64,000 nt of DNA from Gavia stellata. Its lineage: Eukaryota > Chordata > Aves > Gaviiformes > Gaviidae. The stretch spans positions 131,230,668 to 131,294,667 of the forward strand of contig NC_082594.1 in the NCBI RefSeq assembly GCF_030936135.1. Direction: 5' to 3'. The position numbers and the translations under genes are program-made. The notes beneath the pieces are model-generated. The model was not told the origin of the DNA. It searched no databases and was given only the letters and a program-made list of their open reading frames with translations. This document shows positions 12,601 through 24,802 of this stretch, piece by piece (the first letter of the stretch is position 1; each line of letters begins with the position of its first letter).

Positions 12601-15600
12601 TGTTTAGGCACTCCTACCCGTAGGGTTGGTGAAGCATGTGGCTTCTGGAGGATAGAGGAAGAGTGGTGTTTCTTGGTGATGAACCTACAGCAGGAAAGAC
12701 ATTTCTCCCCAGAAAACTGACTCATTGAATGGTCTATTTCGAGCATCCTGAGCTAAGGAAGCACAGAACTGGGTGGCGTACCCCAGCTCAACCCTGGGAA
12801 TTTGAGACTGCAAGTTGCAAGAACAGGTGTTCTTTGCTTAAGCTGCATAAGCAGCTATGCTTTACCCTGCGCTTACACGAGAGAACTTGCTTCATGAAGT
12901 CCTGGTGACAGCAGCCAGTAGTCTGAAAAAATCTGGTGTAGGCTGGTGGTGTTACATAAGCTGATGTGATCTGGTTTGGGTGGCCTGTGGCCAATGGAAA
13001 GGTTATAGGACAAACAGTTGACTTACAATGGTGCGTTTCCTGTCATCCTTCATGAATATATTGCCCCTTTTCTTGGCCTTCTGGTGGCACAGAAGCATTA
13101 AACACCTCTCATAGAGCTGAAGCTCATTCCATGAGGGCAGAAAAGCAGACGGGCTGCCCAGAGGGGTTACACAACACAGCGGGAGCAAGGCCTGAGCAAT
13201 CTGATTTGTTCTCATGGCCAACTCTGCTTGAGCAGGGTCTTGGGCTAGACACCTCCTTCAGGTTGGCAGGATCCTGTGATTCTAGGTCATGGTCACATCT
13301 TTATCAAGGGATCCCGATCTACCGCTTTCCATCTCCTGACTCCTGGGCACACCCTGACTATGTCCTGATGGCATGTTTGGGTGACAGCTGGTATTCACCA
13401 ACCCCTAACCAGCCTGGTTTCCTTCGGAACCAGGGAGATGTGGTGTGCTCCAGTAGGTCTCCTGGTCTGGATAATGCAGGAGCTTTAGCGAGACAGGATT
13501 CTTTGGTGGGGAGAAGCACTCAGCACCCTCAAAGGATCTTCAGAAGAGCCTCATGAGCAGTCACTGCCTCCTCTGTGCGGTGCACCATTAACCCCACAGC
13601 TGACTCGAGTAAAGGCCATTTGCTGAGGCTGAATCTGTCACTCTCAGCCGCACCAGGTCCGGTGGCAGTTCAGCCTGCAAGGCCCCCTGGGAAGCAACCT
13701 CTGTGGATTTACCAGCAGCGGAAGACAATTCCTACCTGTGAGTGCTTGTGAAGATTAGGAAGGCCTCAGATGTCAAGTGGGAACAGACAACGCTCTGTTC
13801 TTTCATCCAGATGACGCTCTCAGGCATCTGAGGCTTATCTCTAGCTCATTTTTGTCTGCCTCTGAGCCCCCCACCCTGGCTACCTCCCACCCTCTAGCTG
13901 CTGAGCTCCAGCGCTCCCGCGGAAAGCTGCAGCCCATTTAAATCAATTCTGACACCCAACACCTCTCTGTTTTCTCAGCCTGCCTGCCCCAAATATTTCC
14001 CTCCAGCCCTGACAGAACGGGTATTCACAGGGCAGCTCCAGAATAACAAGTTTCCATTTTTGAGAGGGTTGTATGGGGAGCTTTGTGGTGTGGCAGCTGG
14101 CCAACGGGTGATCATTTAGCCAGGGGAGCTCACTACTGGGTAGTTAATTTGACATGCAGAACAGAGGGGTTAGGCTCTCTCCAACATCCAGTCAGACACT
14201 TCTGAGTTCCCAGTATTAAATTATACCTGACATGCAACTCCAAAGTATTGGCAATTGAGTGCAAACCTTGACTTCAGTGAGGCTGATCAGCCCAGCAGTG
14301 GCTCATTCACTCTGACACAATCAATTTTTTCCAGCGGACTGTGGGACCATTAACTGCTTCAGAGAGATACACGAGTTGCGCAAGGCTCTCCACAACCTCT
14401 GCATCACTAAGCTGGGGGGGAAAAAAAAAATAAGACATAGTGGTGACAAATAGTGGTGATGAACCCATAGATATGAGGCTGGGAAGTGTAGGACCTCTTT
14501 CAGTGGTAACAGCCCAGGCTTCCGAATTCACCCCTAGCAAGTGTAGGAATGAGAGCATGGTTGCAGAGATGGATTCCCACTTTACACATGCACTTTCTCC
14601 ATCTCGTTTAGGGCTTGGACTGAGTAATCGTTATCACCACATGGTAGCTATCAGGGGCTAGCTGACACATTATAAAAGCCTAATGTAGCCAATGCACATT
14701 AGAGTCTTAGCCAGCACCTGAATTGTTTGCCAGAACACTTTGAGATAGACTGTTCTTGTGGTATTTGTATCACTGGCAAGAAGCAGAAAAAGAGGAAATC
14801 TGGAAAACATTTCTCAGGGAAAAAAAATACAATCTGTGAAGTGTTGCGGAGTCTAGAGGCAGATAGATGGTACTGAAATCCTGATTGCTTATTCAAATGG
14901 CTGTGGAGCTTGGGAGTCTTTCGGGTCCTCAGACCAGTATTTCACACTTTCTGATTGTGTTAGCAGTTGTAATCGGTGGGTCTTTTATTGTCCCTGCAAC
15001 TCTTTGGCCACTCATCTTGCCCAAAGCGTCCATTTTGGCATTGCTATCCCTCTAACTAAGGAAACAGGAGGGTTGTGCCTATGGAATTCAGCCTCTTGGA
15101 AATCAGGGGCAAAATATTTAGACTGTTAATAAAAAATGCATTCTTCTATTTCATGTGGCACTGGCCTTTCCTGTTTCAGTGCTGTCCCCAAACTGCATGC
15201 AGCATCCTGAGGTCTTTAGGAAGCATTTGCTCTCTAGGCAGATGCATATTAGGATGGCAACTGGACCATAAAGCAAAATAGCCATAAAGGAAGCAGAACG
15301 GTCCCTTGGAGAGAGATTTCTATTGCCATTCATATACCTCTCTCACACAGAGCTAATTGTGAGAAGTGCTATAACGTGATTACTAGAGCCCTGTGATGGT
15401 AAATGGAGAAAAAAACTGACTCTACGTAAATGCAGTTGGAATCTGTAGCACCCATTGACCAGAAGACTCTGATATTTCAAAATATTTTTCAACCTGATGG
15501 ATGGATGACAAAACTATTATGGTTTTCCACTTCACCAGAAGTACTGAGACATCCCAGTTGACCTCTGCCTGACATTTCTTACTGAGATGAAGTTTTTCAA

Positions 15601-15684
15601 CAGACGAAAACTGTAGCTGGCTTATGAAAAAAATGAACTGGAATGTTTCCACAGCAAGGGCCAGTTCAACTGTTTTTCCAAGTC

Positions 15685-15711
15685 CCCAGGAGGTGTGATC
15701 GACCTCCTGGG
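15685..15711. repeat. Perfect 10-bp inverted repeat with a T-box half-site
   Basis: CCCAGGAGGT (15685..15694) pairs with ACCTCCTGGG (15702..15711) across the 7-nt spacer GTGATCG. The sequence AGGTGTGA, the core T-box half-site, overlaps the end of the left arm and the spacer at 15691..15698. Confidence 0.85.
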
Positions 15712-18700
15712 ACCTTCTGTGTCCCCTGCATCCTTTGTGGGCAAGGATCTGAGTTGAGCTTCCTCTTGCTGTTGCTCTACCATGATTCTCCCAGGCTTTT
15801 TCATTTTGGTGAAAAAATACTTGATTGATTTGAATTGCTTCTCTTACTTTTGGGAATATTTGCATTTTCTCCCCTGCCTGGGCAAACAGAAACTTGACAA
15901 ATATCTCAAGCAAATTTTGTGGGAAAGCTGATGTAAAATCCCTTTAATCAGTTCTGTGGAAAGGAGTGTATTTACCCTGTAAAACCCTGTAGACAGACAA
16001 CTTTCAATGAGAAATATGAGCCTGTGACTCCTTTGATTCATGCTTGATAAAAAAGGATTGAATATATTTTTGTCTTTTTTTCTTTAATTTTTACTCACTT
16101 TATTAGAAACTTACAGTAGAAAATTACTTCTTTACACCTTTTGCCTGGAAAACCCAGTGGTCTACTGGATAATTAGTAAGACCGTGCATTTACAAACATG
16201 CAAAGAACCTGAGTAAGGGGGCATGGAAGAACCTTCTAATCAGACTGCTAAAAATGCCATGTGGCAGAATATAAGGAGGAAGGAGGGAAGCAAATGCTTG
16301 AGGCCGAAGAGTAAGAGGATGCCAGACAAGAATGGTGGTGCATCCAGGCAGGAAACACATGTATTTTGCTAGAAGAGTGTCAAATGCCATGCTGAGAATT
16401 CCCACCACTCAGCCCCTCTTGATCCCACAGAGCACACACAGCTCAGTCACAGGGTATACAGCGAGTTTGAATGTTTTGTTGTCATCTCCCCGAAAAGCGA
16501 TCCCTGAAGTCTCCAGCCTCTATCCCAGGCTTGTGCAGCTACATTTATAGCAGAGTTCATGAGGAGTACTGGAGCAGACCGTCATCCCTTTACATGGGGA
16601 TGGGCCCATGGCTTCTTGTACCCATTTTAGGACTTTTTAATAATGTTGTGATCACCACTGCATGAGTCTGAGGCCAGTGTCTCTCACCGTTGCAGGGAGG
16701 CTGCTTCAAAGCCAGTCCTTTCTTCTTGTCTCAGATGTTTGAATGGTCACCTTCAGCTTTCTCCGTTCACTTCCACGGGTAATGTCCCATACCTTGGGAT
16801 CTTCCGGATACTATGAAGCCTGAACAGAACTGGACTTCCCAGCAGGAGACAGTTAACACCTCTGGTTGGTAACAGAGCTGTACCTGTAAGTAAGTAAAGG
16901 GTGAGAAAGTACTGTTTGGAAGAAACAGCCTTGCTTTTCCCCTGTTTTAAGCTATGGTGGCAGCCGAAAGAGTCGTCAGAATGGACCTACTTGTCCTGTA
17001 GTATCTTCTCTTCGAATGTGAAATAAATGCTAATGTTGGTGGGAGTTGGGGATTTGGCTTGCAAGAGAACTGTTTGTGCTACTGTGTCTTACCAGGCCTG
17101 CAAAAAAACCCGTTTCAGTGGTCAGAAAACCCAGGAGGGAAACAGGAGCTACCTGTGCCCTAAATGACTGTCTGCAAGTGCCACATGGGTCCCCTGGTGC
17201 TAGCTGGGTGCTAAGTGACCACAGAAATGCACACCATGGTCCCACCAAATGGGAGCTGAGAAGCTGAGGAGTGCTGTGCTGACATGGCCCTTACCCTCTG
17301 AGGCTGGAGGCATTTGACACCTACTCTTAAAGCTTTTGTTCCAAGCAGATCACCTTTCTGGGAGGTTGCTTTGTCACGGGCAAATATGAGGGGACATGGT
17401 ACCAAGGGATAGGCCTCTGTTACCTTTTCATTCCCTGCAACATGCGTAAGTCTGTCAGGTTATGGACCGTGAAGGTCAATAGAAGAGTTGGTGCTCGGAT
17501 GGCGGTGGAAGAGCTGTCTGTTTTCAGATGAAGCTCTCTTGATGAGAGATTTTTGAAGCTAGCTCTTCTCGGTGTTTCCTGTCACCTCATGACCTACCAC
17601 TTTCTTTTTCCTCCTGATTAGTTTAATTTGAACATTAATGTTTGCACCTTAACCTCCCAGTCTGCAGGGAGCGGGGAGAGGACATGCATCTGAGTAAGAC
17701 GCCAGCAGTGGCTGATGCCGTAAATCAGAGGGATTTTAGAATCTGATGACAAACCAAATTCCTGTCAGAAAAGAGCAGAGCTGACCCCTCCCAAACTGTC
17801 ATCGAAGCCGGGTCATAAAAATCACAGCTGTCACCGAAGCATGCCGGGCCTCTGGGGGGACATGCCATCCTGGGGACTCATCTGCTGCCTCCACGGCCAA
17901 ATTCCAAGCCCTCAGGCACATTCCACTTGACATTTTGTCACATCTCTTGCTGGTGCATCTGTTCAGGGGCATTAACTCTTCCTAAATCACTTTATTCCAT
18001 TTTTTCCTCAGAAAAAAACAAGGCTATGGGAGATATAGATGTCTGAGCAGTGGTTTGTGGCATGAAACAGAGTCCAAAAGTTTAAGAATCGGCAGCCTTC
18101 GGGGTAGCTAATCCTGTAGGCCATGTTATTACAGTAATAGCATCAGAAACAAAACCTGTGTTCACATAAACTTCAAAAAATTGTTTTAACTCACATTCGT
18201 ACATCCAAAATGATAGGAAATCTTCCCAGTTGTGTTCCCTTGAGCTTTGGCCACAGACAGAGATCTGTTTCCAAAGGAGGTGGGTGAGCATGAAATCAGA
18301 CCATGATGGCTACGGTTGACCTGAGATGACTGTACACTCAGTAGTGGTGTGCAAAAGTAAAGACGATGAGGCACCTTTCTCAAAGCAGTTGATGGGGTCC
18401 AAAGTCTAAGATGCCTCTATGTGCACGAGTGAAAGGAATGTACCTCTGTTCCACCTGTGCATAATAACCAAACTGGGTGACATCAATCCTAGAGCCAAAA
18501 AACTAGCAGTCCTTACAACGAGGATGGGGTAAGTCTTACGACAGGGGCATTAAAATTCACAGTTACAACTTGTTTAGCAGGGATGGCAGCAGAAAGACTG
18601 TGTCTCCAGATATCAGAGAGGCTGTAAGGTACTGAAGAGTCACTGTTGTTTCAGAATCACAAAATTTGAATGCATGTGGGCTAAAGGTCTAACTAGTTTC

Positions 18701-20539
18701 CCTGAGGATGGGGAAATGACATACATCTGGCCAAGAAGAACCTGGGGAGTATTTGCTGGACATCTCATGTTGCTAGTGACAAAACTTCTAAGAGTTTTTT
18801 AAAATAATAGGTGGTAATTTCTTTACACACAGTGTCCCGCATCCGGCATGAGGTAGCTCAGTGCCAACTCTTGTGCTGGACAAGGAGTTAATAACTAACC
18901 TAAGGGTCATTGGTAGCCTCAACGCCAGTGATGGCAAAAGTGTATTTGCCAGGTGCAAACAGAATCACATGAAACAGTAACTTAATTTTTATTTAAAACT
19001 ACAGAGGCCATTTCCCAATGCTTGTAAATATTTCTGACTGGAAAACTTGGAAAAGCTCAGCTAAGCATGGGAGTCTTTTGTGGATCCCCTACCAGATGAA
19101 TGATCACAAGAGATCATCGTGTGCGTGTGTAAAATGCCATTTTGCTGGGTATAGATGGAAATATAGCTAAATGGAAATCACCCTGGTTAAAAGGCTATGT
19201 GAAAGCAGTGATTAAATAACAAGCAGTCAGATAAAATATAGAGAAAGAGAAAGCAACAGGTGGTTAATATAATTTATAAGTTAAAAATACATGTATGAGA
19301 AGTCAAAATAAAGCAATTTAAAAAAAAAAAAAGTGACCAGTGTGGCTTTAAAGAGAACATTTAAAAATATATTAGGAACAAAAAAAAGCACCTTTCTCGG
19401 ATATATAGAGCTTTAACAGCAAAATTGCAAAGTCAGAGGTGTTCAGTCCCCCTTGTATTTCAGTTCTACCGACAAAATAAAGCGGGGGGGGCCTGGAATT
19501 TATTATGTATGATGCTATGGATGGAGTAAAAACTTTGCGGTCTGTAGCAAAGGAAGGTGCGAGAGAGAAGCTACTTAAATTAAAGAGCAAAGTTTCTTCA
19601 AGTAGCGAAGGGAACATCCTTAATCATAGTCTTTTCACAAATCTTGGGAATCTGGGGAAATTTGGAAGATTTGGAGGATTCTTACTTCGGCTCCGGGGGT
19701 TAACAAAGGATAGAGCCCTGGGAAAATCTTGAGACTCACAAATGCCCGTTCAGTTTCCAGCAAGAGAGCCCCAGTTCGGAAAGCAATGGCCCAGAGAAGG
19801 TCACATGCTTTGAAGTTCTCAGTAAAAAAATGATTTCTCTTTACCCTCAGTGTGCTAAAAACCCCTTCAGTTCTGTATAACTCTCTAAATGAGCAACAGC
19901 TGGAAGCAAATATGGTTCATCAGGATTTCCTCTAGTTCCCTGCAGGTATCAGAAGGGAGGTTTTCGTCGATGTTCGGCTGACCAGACATGTTCTGCTGTG
20001 CTTTCTGGCTTTTGGGGAAAGAAGTAACATTTGTTTTCTTGCTTTGCTTTTTCCTGAGGCCTGAGAAATCACCTTCAGTCAAAGACAGCTCTTTGAGTGG
20101 GAACTGATCTGTGCTCCAAAGCACTTCTGCTGTAGATGCCTGGGGATGGTGTCCTGTGTCACTTGGTTCAAGGGCACAGTCCTCGACTCACTTGAGGTGC
20201 AGATGGGGCTTCCCCAAGGTCACATTGGCATAGACTGGGAGGGGGTTTCACCTTCTTCCACAGTACAGAGTGCACTTTTTTTGCAGGGCTGTCGGTTGTG
20301 TTCATGGATCGCTTCCCCACTCCTGCAGGGATGTGGGCACGGGGCTTGTCGGAGGCTTCTGCCATGCCTTGCCCTTGGCTTTGTCAAGCTTTGGGCTTGA
20401 AACTTAACGTAAAGTAGCTGGACAACACGTGTGTCACAAGTCAGCAATACACAGGAGGTCTCAGCAGACAGCCTGGTCGGCCCTTCTTCCCTCTGAATCT
20501 CTGAAAATACTTTCAAGAGTCACTTGAGAAGGTTCTGAA

Positions 20540-20935
20540 CAATTACTAAAATTAAACTTTTTAAGATCCACAGACCAGGTACATTTTACCAGAGAGCTTA
20601 AAAGAGATTTGCTGAAGAGCGCTCTGAGCTATTCATGTTGATATTTCACATGTCCTGGAACACTGAGACAGTTCCAGATGACTGGAAAAAAAAGCTAGTT
20701 GTTGTTCCTGTGTTCAAGAGGATAAATGGGATTGCTCAAGCAAACGCAGGCACATTAGCCTGGCATCAATCCCAGGGAAAATTATAGAAAGGCTCATAGG
20801 AGACATGACTGGTAAAGAATTAAAGGATACTGATGCAATTAAAGACCGTTGGTGCAATAATATGGAGAGCAGATCCTGTTGGAAAAAATTAAGATCTCTT
20901 TTTAGAGAGTGATTACAACGTGACTGATAAAAGTA
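20540..20935 (+). mobile_element. Old, decayed CR1 LINE fragment (reverse-transcriptase region)
   Basis: Recognisable CR1 ORF2 stretches appear in order: 'tcctggaacactgagacag' and 'ttccagatgactgg' (20653..20682), 'gcacattagcctggcatca' with 'atcccagggaaaattat' (20749..20786), and 'agcagatcctgttgg' (20868..20882). It is heavily mutated and contains stops, so it is an inactive remnant in the same orientation as the one at 7960. Confidence 0.75.
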
Positions 20936-21042
20936 TGTTTGCTGGCCAAATCACTTGATTTTGTGCGATGACTTTCTGATCTAAGCATCAGCTTGTACAG
21001 ATGTCTAGGCTGTGCTTGTTGGTGAAGAATCTTCCACTGAAC

Positions 21043-21077
21043 CTTTTCTTTCTTTTTTTTCTTTCTTTTTTTTTTTT
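21043..21077. repeat. T-rich simple repeat
   Basis: Nearly pure T with a few C interruptions, 35 bp long, a simple low-complexity tract. Confidence 0.9.
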
Positions 21078-22810
21078 AATGGGATCTTGTTTTATATAGG
21101 ATTTTTCCCATTTGGAGAATTGAAACCATATGTTTTTGTTTTGGTGTATATTGAAATATCTCAGTTTGCTAAACGGAAGCAAAGCTGTACTTGTCCATGA
21201 TACTGCAAAGTCTGATCACAAATGTAGGTATAATGTGCTTATGCATTTTGCTGTTCCATCGTAGGGGTAGGCTTTTTGGTGGAGTTACACCTTCATGAAA
21301 AGTTCTTGTGTCCATCCTGGACTGACCACAGCATTGTCTGAAATCCCATTCTTTGTGGGGAAACCATGAGGACAATTTCAAGTTTATCAATCTACAACCA
21401 AATCACACAGACTGTGGATTCTCTCAGCGGGCCTCTGGAGTTAGAACAACAAATCTAAAGAGGTAATCAATAGCTTTGAAAGCTCCCGACCTCTGAAGTT
21501 GGAGCCTAAGCCAACCTCTACCAAATGGAAAGAAGAAAGACAGGTCTTACCAGGAATTTTCCCCAGTAGCACCTTCTCTGCTAAGCCCTCTGCTGCAAAA
21601 GTCTCCTTTGAAAGCAGGCGGTTCAGGCGACCAATGCAAAAGTGAGACTATTTGCACTACCGCTGTGAGTTACGACAGCAGTGTGCAATGCTTCTGAGGA
21701 GTTATACCATCCTCTCTGTTTGCACCACAGCTTTGTACGGGCTCAGGCAGCCTCTACCCTGTGTTGCTCTGGAGGTCTCACCTCTGGCAGCACATGCCGT
21801 GTGGTGGATGGGTCAGAGTACTACTGTCCTACATAGCACAGTGGAAGGAGGTCAGTGCAGGCACCCTTCCACATTAACTTGACATTTCGTCTTTAATTCC
21901 CTTAAGTTTTGTCGCTTTCAAAGCGAAAAAGAGAACATAAGGGTCTTCGTTCCTCTTCCTCCTCATTCCTGTCCTTGTCGCCGCTGTGGCTTTCTCAGTC
22001 TTCTCCCTGTGCCCAGCAACGCCCAGCAGCTCTTCCTTCCCTCTTCCCTAAGGTTCCTCCCTCCCAGACTGTCCTTCCCCTTCTTGTCTCTTCCTTTGGT
22101 CCCTCTCATTTTCCTTCCTAGCCACCCCTTGTCTCCAGCCTTTCTACCTCACAGCTGGCAGCTTTCCACATTCCTCCTTGCTCCTGCTAGCCGCTGAGTT
22201 TTAACCTCTTGGAAACAATCTCTTCTCTCCCATATCCTTTAACCCGTTGCATCTGGAAGCTGGTGCTGACACAGCTGCAGCGGCAGAAGGGACCACTAGT
22301 GAACTGCCCACTCCCATGGCCACCACTGCAACCTCACAGCTGTTACTCCGCTTCCCAGCTTCCAGGTTAAAGGGTGGCTTTTTTCTTTTTTTGGGGGGGT
22401 AGGGTGGGGGTACTTTGAGTTTCGCATCAATTGCCATTCATTGGTTATTCCTGAACTGCTCCAATCCAAAAGGAAAGGAAATCAAATGCAACTGTGTTGA
22501 TCCTGGATTTGCCACTTTTATCCTTCAAAAGGAATCTAAGAAGTCGCGTGCATATGGCAACGAGGAACCATCACAAAAAGGGATAGCATGTTAGATGATA
22601 GTAAATATTGACAGATACGCAGCAGATATCTGTCCCACTCCTTGCTTTTGCTCTCTCTCTTCCTTTCTTCATACTTCTATCTCAACAGCCAGCCCTGTTT
22701 CTGCTTTCTTCCATCTGGCAGCTCTCAGAATAATCTCACCCACCTGTTAAATGAGAGAACGTCAAGTTAAATTTACAGCAGGGCCTGGAAACAGGATGCT
22801 ACAGAAAAGT

Positions 22811-22850
22811 ATTTTAATTAAAATCCTCTAATTGGATGCATGCTTCCTTG
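22811..22850. promoter_or_regulatory. Candidate homeodomain-binding palindrome
   Basis: ATTTTAATTAAAAT (22811..22824) is a perfect 14-bp palindrome with a TTAATTAA core. It is followed within six bases by TAATTGGAT and then ATGCATGC. Such packing is typical of homeodomain-bound conserved elements; this is inference from motifs only. Confidence 0.25.
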
Positions 22851-24758
22851 TGAAAAGGGAGCTGCCAAGAAGGGCCTGATGTCACCACCTCTACCCCCGT
22901 TTGCCACGAAAGGAGGGCGATTGAAACCAGCTCTCAAGGTAGAAAGAGGAAAGAGCATTTCCAGGGAGTTTTCCAGGGTCACCCTTGCAATGCTCGTTCA
23001 TGGGAGGTTTGCCCCTTTACCAGACTCAGAGCAGAAGATGGGACAACAGCTCTGCTACTTCTGGTCAGGCACTTTGCAGAGTAACAAGCTGTCACATGTG
23101 TGTAAGGATGGGGCAATGTGAAACCTGAACTCTGGAGAGAAATCCGACAAATATAAAGCCTGCCTCTGACGTGGAGATCACCATCGCACAAACTCTCCTG
23201 GGAACGCTCCGTGCTCCGCTTCGCCAGGCAATCAAGTGGGATTTTAAGACTGCAGTTGCTGGAATAGATGCATGAATGGAGAGCAATATTTTGAGCCAGA
23301 AAGCAAGATGTAAATAAAGAGCAAGAGACAAATGCATGGGGTTCCCATTTGGAGAGTCTGGATGACCATGTCTGTGCTTGCGGATGGGGCAGTGGATCCC
23401 CATCTGGACGCACTGTCAGCCCGAGATCTGCTGCAGAGCGTTAAATGCAGCGTTAATAGGTTAAACTGCAATTGTCCGGTAACTGCACAGCGCTTGGAGA
23501 GAGGGATAACAGTCTGGGTATGTTCAAACAAACAAGAGCGGGAGCCAGGAGGAAGTATTTGGGGAGAAGAGGGAATTAGCAAGTGCTGTAGAACTGCGTC
23601 ACTGCAATGTAACTCTAACTCTTCTAAATGCTATGCAAATCCATCGACACTATATACTTCCTGTAAGCATGAAACCTCTGACTTTTCTTTCCTTGTTAGA
23701 CAGTAGTTAACTGTTATGAAAAGAGAGTCAGAGAAAATAAAACGCACAGTACATGCCTCTATCTAAAGACATAGTAATACTACTAACAATTCACGACATT
23801 CTGCAATGTTTATAGGTTTTTCCGTTAAGTTGCCCACAACACGGGGGGCGGACGTTTGGCACCACCGCATTCCTGCACCTCCAGGTTGGTAAAGGTCATT
23901 TCCCGAGAGCCTCAGGTCACAGAGGAGAAAAGTTCCCGGCGCCCTCAGGTGTTTGCCAGCCCTCCTTCCTTGACAACAGAGAATCCTTTCATAAAACACA
24001 TTCATTTTATGTTTCGATATTTTTATGCTTCATTGGCCTATTTAGAAATTGGAAAATCTTACATCCCCTCTTGAGAAATCTGGCAGGCATGTTTGGCTCA
24101 TGCTGGGAAAGCAAAACCACTGGCAAACCCTTCAGCCTTTGCTAAAATTTAAAATGGACAATCCAACTGCTAAAGGCATTTTGAGCATCCTTTGGGAATG
24201 CCGGGGAATCAAGCATAAAAGAATTAAGACCTAGGGAAGGGTAATTTTTTTTTTCCACGGCAAATTCTGGGGTGCAAAAGTGACTTCCAGACCAACAGTA
24301 CAGCTCCCGAAAACAGTAGGTAGGTCAGGTTTTTAGGGTAATGGAGAATAGAGAAGCCAAGACTTTTGTCCCTTCAGCTTTTTGAGTCTCACCTACATAC
24401 TTGTCAAATGGAGAGCAAGCTTAGCAGCAGCTCTGAAAAAGTGTTGAATGCAGTAAATGCTTGCACACAAGGAGCACTATTTGCCTATTCTTCAGCAATC
24501 CATGTCACCAAATGTGCTCTGGAAAATGCTCAGGCACTGCTTTGGTGAGGAGGAGCAGAGCTGGTGGACCAGGAGTGCAGGGCCAGTGCTGCAGATCTGG
24601 GGAGGGTGAGAACAGGGATAGGCGTTGGAGAGATGCTCTTAGGACGGCTTGGAAAAGAACTGCTGACAGTAGAGATTACCTGGCCAGCCAGAGCTCAAAA
24701 TGGATATTCGTGTACACATAACATCTTATACAACCCAAGATAATGGAAGCATCCCATG

Positions 24759-24802
24759 AGGTGCTTACCATGTTTTTTAAAGAAACACATGGTAAAGGTG
24801 CT
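24759..24802. repeat. 9-bp inverted repeat framed by 7-bp direct repeats
   Basis: TTACCATGT (24765..24773) pairs with ACATGGTAA (24787..24795). AGGTGCT occurs on both sides at 24759..24765 and 24796..24802. An inverted repeat of this length is expected a few times by chance in a window of this size. Confidence 0.7.

Larger units (their letters stand above)
8716..20539. other. Intergenic DNA without a recognised gene
   Basis: The block contains a CR1 3' tail at 9587..9655 and a palindrome with a T-box half-site at 15685..15711. Dense unique-looking sequence at about 17500..17990 could be conserved non-coding DNA. ORFs up to 163 codons occur on both strands, but none shows a recognisable domain or splice context. 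Confidence 0.55.

Noticed and set aside
15422..15913. 163-codon minus ORF
   Set aside because: No family resemblance. Overlapping frames of similar quality exist on both strands, as expected for non-coding DNA.
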